Below are positions 63,761 to 64,000 of a stretch of DNA of 64,000 nucleotides, one piece after another. The stretch lies in assembly GCA_022495005.1 (NCBI GenBank), contig JAGYXB010001753.1, positions 682,001 to 746,000 of the forward strand, given 5' to 3'. The translations under genes were made by a program, and so were the position numbers. This DNA is from Rhyacophila brunnea. Lineage: Eukaryota > Arthropoda > Insecta > Trichoptera > Rhyacophilidae. Every line of letters begins with the position of its first letter. The first letter of the stretch is position 1. The notes under the pieces were generated by a model, which was not told where the DNA came from, made no database searches, and saw only the letters and a program-made list of their open reading frames with translations.

Positions 63761-64000
63761 ATCGGCCAGTAATGTTGAGCGGCCGTCTCTATATAAAAAT
63801 ACAAAGCCAAATACAGCTTTGAAGAGGCGGCTAGTCAAAAAATACGTGATGTTTTTCAGTGTGTATTTAATCCAGTGAAAAACCGAATAACTATTTCTCC
63901 TAAGAAGTCCATTAACATAAACTTTACCCTGTAAAAGTTCATATGCTTTGCTTATGAATGAACGTGATAATTAAATTTACTTATATACTTAATACTTAAA

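Overview
This is an AT-rich, gene-poor piece of nuclear DNA from an animal, most likely an arthropod and probably an insect. The evidence is a mariner transposase of the arthropod type, RTE/CR1/I-like non-LTR retrotransposon tails, tRNA-derived SINEs with box B motifs, Helitron-like, hAT-like and PIF-like termini, and a short run of the arthropod telomere motif TTAGG/CCTAA. I found no complete host gene, no rRNA or genuine tRNA gene, no CRISPR array and no bacterial-style operon. Nearly every open reading frame is either chance or a piece of a mobile element. Species cannot be fixed from the window.

Layout. 0-5.7 kb: a hAT-like MITE with termini CATGGCCCC, a LINE-like repeat carrying a second MITE, a TTAA-bounded 123-bp element, a two-stranded open region next to a TATA box (3.56-3.90 kb), a large nested palindrome (4.02-4.53 kb) whose loop holds CCTAA repeats, and a hAT-like MITE (5.11-5.73 kb). 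7-18 kb: SINEs, a complete-length but broken mariner (9.68-10.95 kb), a CR1-like LINE tail and a PIF-like MITE with TAA duplications. 18.6-21.2 kb: a hairpin abutting a 2.4-kb decayed DNA transposon of a type I cannot name. 21.4-35 kb: four related TACCACG MITEs (with a further copy near 58 kb), a Helitron-like element, two internally deleted hAT elements with 8-bp target duplications, an RTE LINE tail, an I-like LINE fragment and several fold-back hairpins.

35-46 kb: fold-back elements with long arms, SINEs and two Helitron-like elements (41.32-43.87 kb and 44.04-44.40 kb). The larger Helitron-like element is filled by a minisatellite with a clear three-unit higher-order period of about 365 bp. 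A pure 6-bp microsatellite sits inside a fold-back element at 45.4 kb. 46.5-64 kb: a probable solo LTR with 5-bp target duplication, more SINEs, further copies of the families seen earlier, and long AT-rich stretches with nothing I can support.

How it works together: this looks like a transposon graveyard (intergenic, intronic or heterochromatic DNA) in which families are inserted into each other. Several families recur at two to four places, so ends and target duplications can be checked by comparing copies inside the window. The only coding capacity is relic transposase and reverse transcriptase. The most interesting signals are structural: nested and very long palindromes, fold-back elements that keep their arms but change their cores, the higher-order repeat inside a Helitron-like element, and the unclassified decayed transposon at 18.8-21.2 kb.
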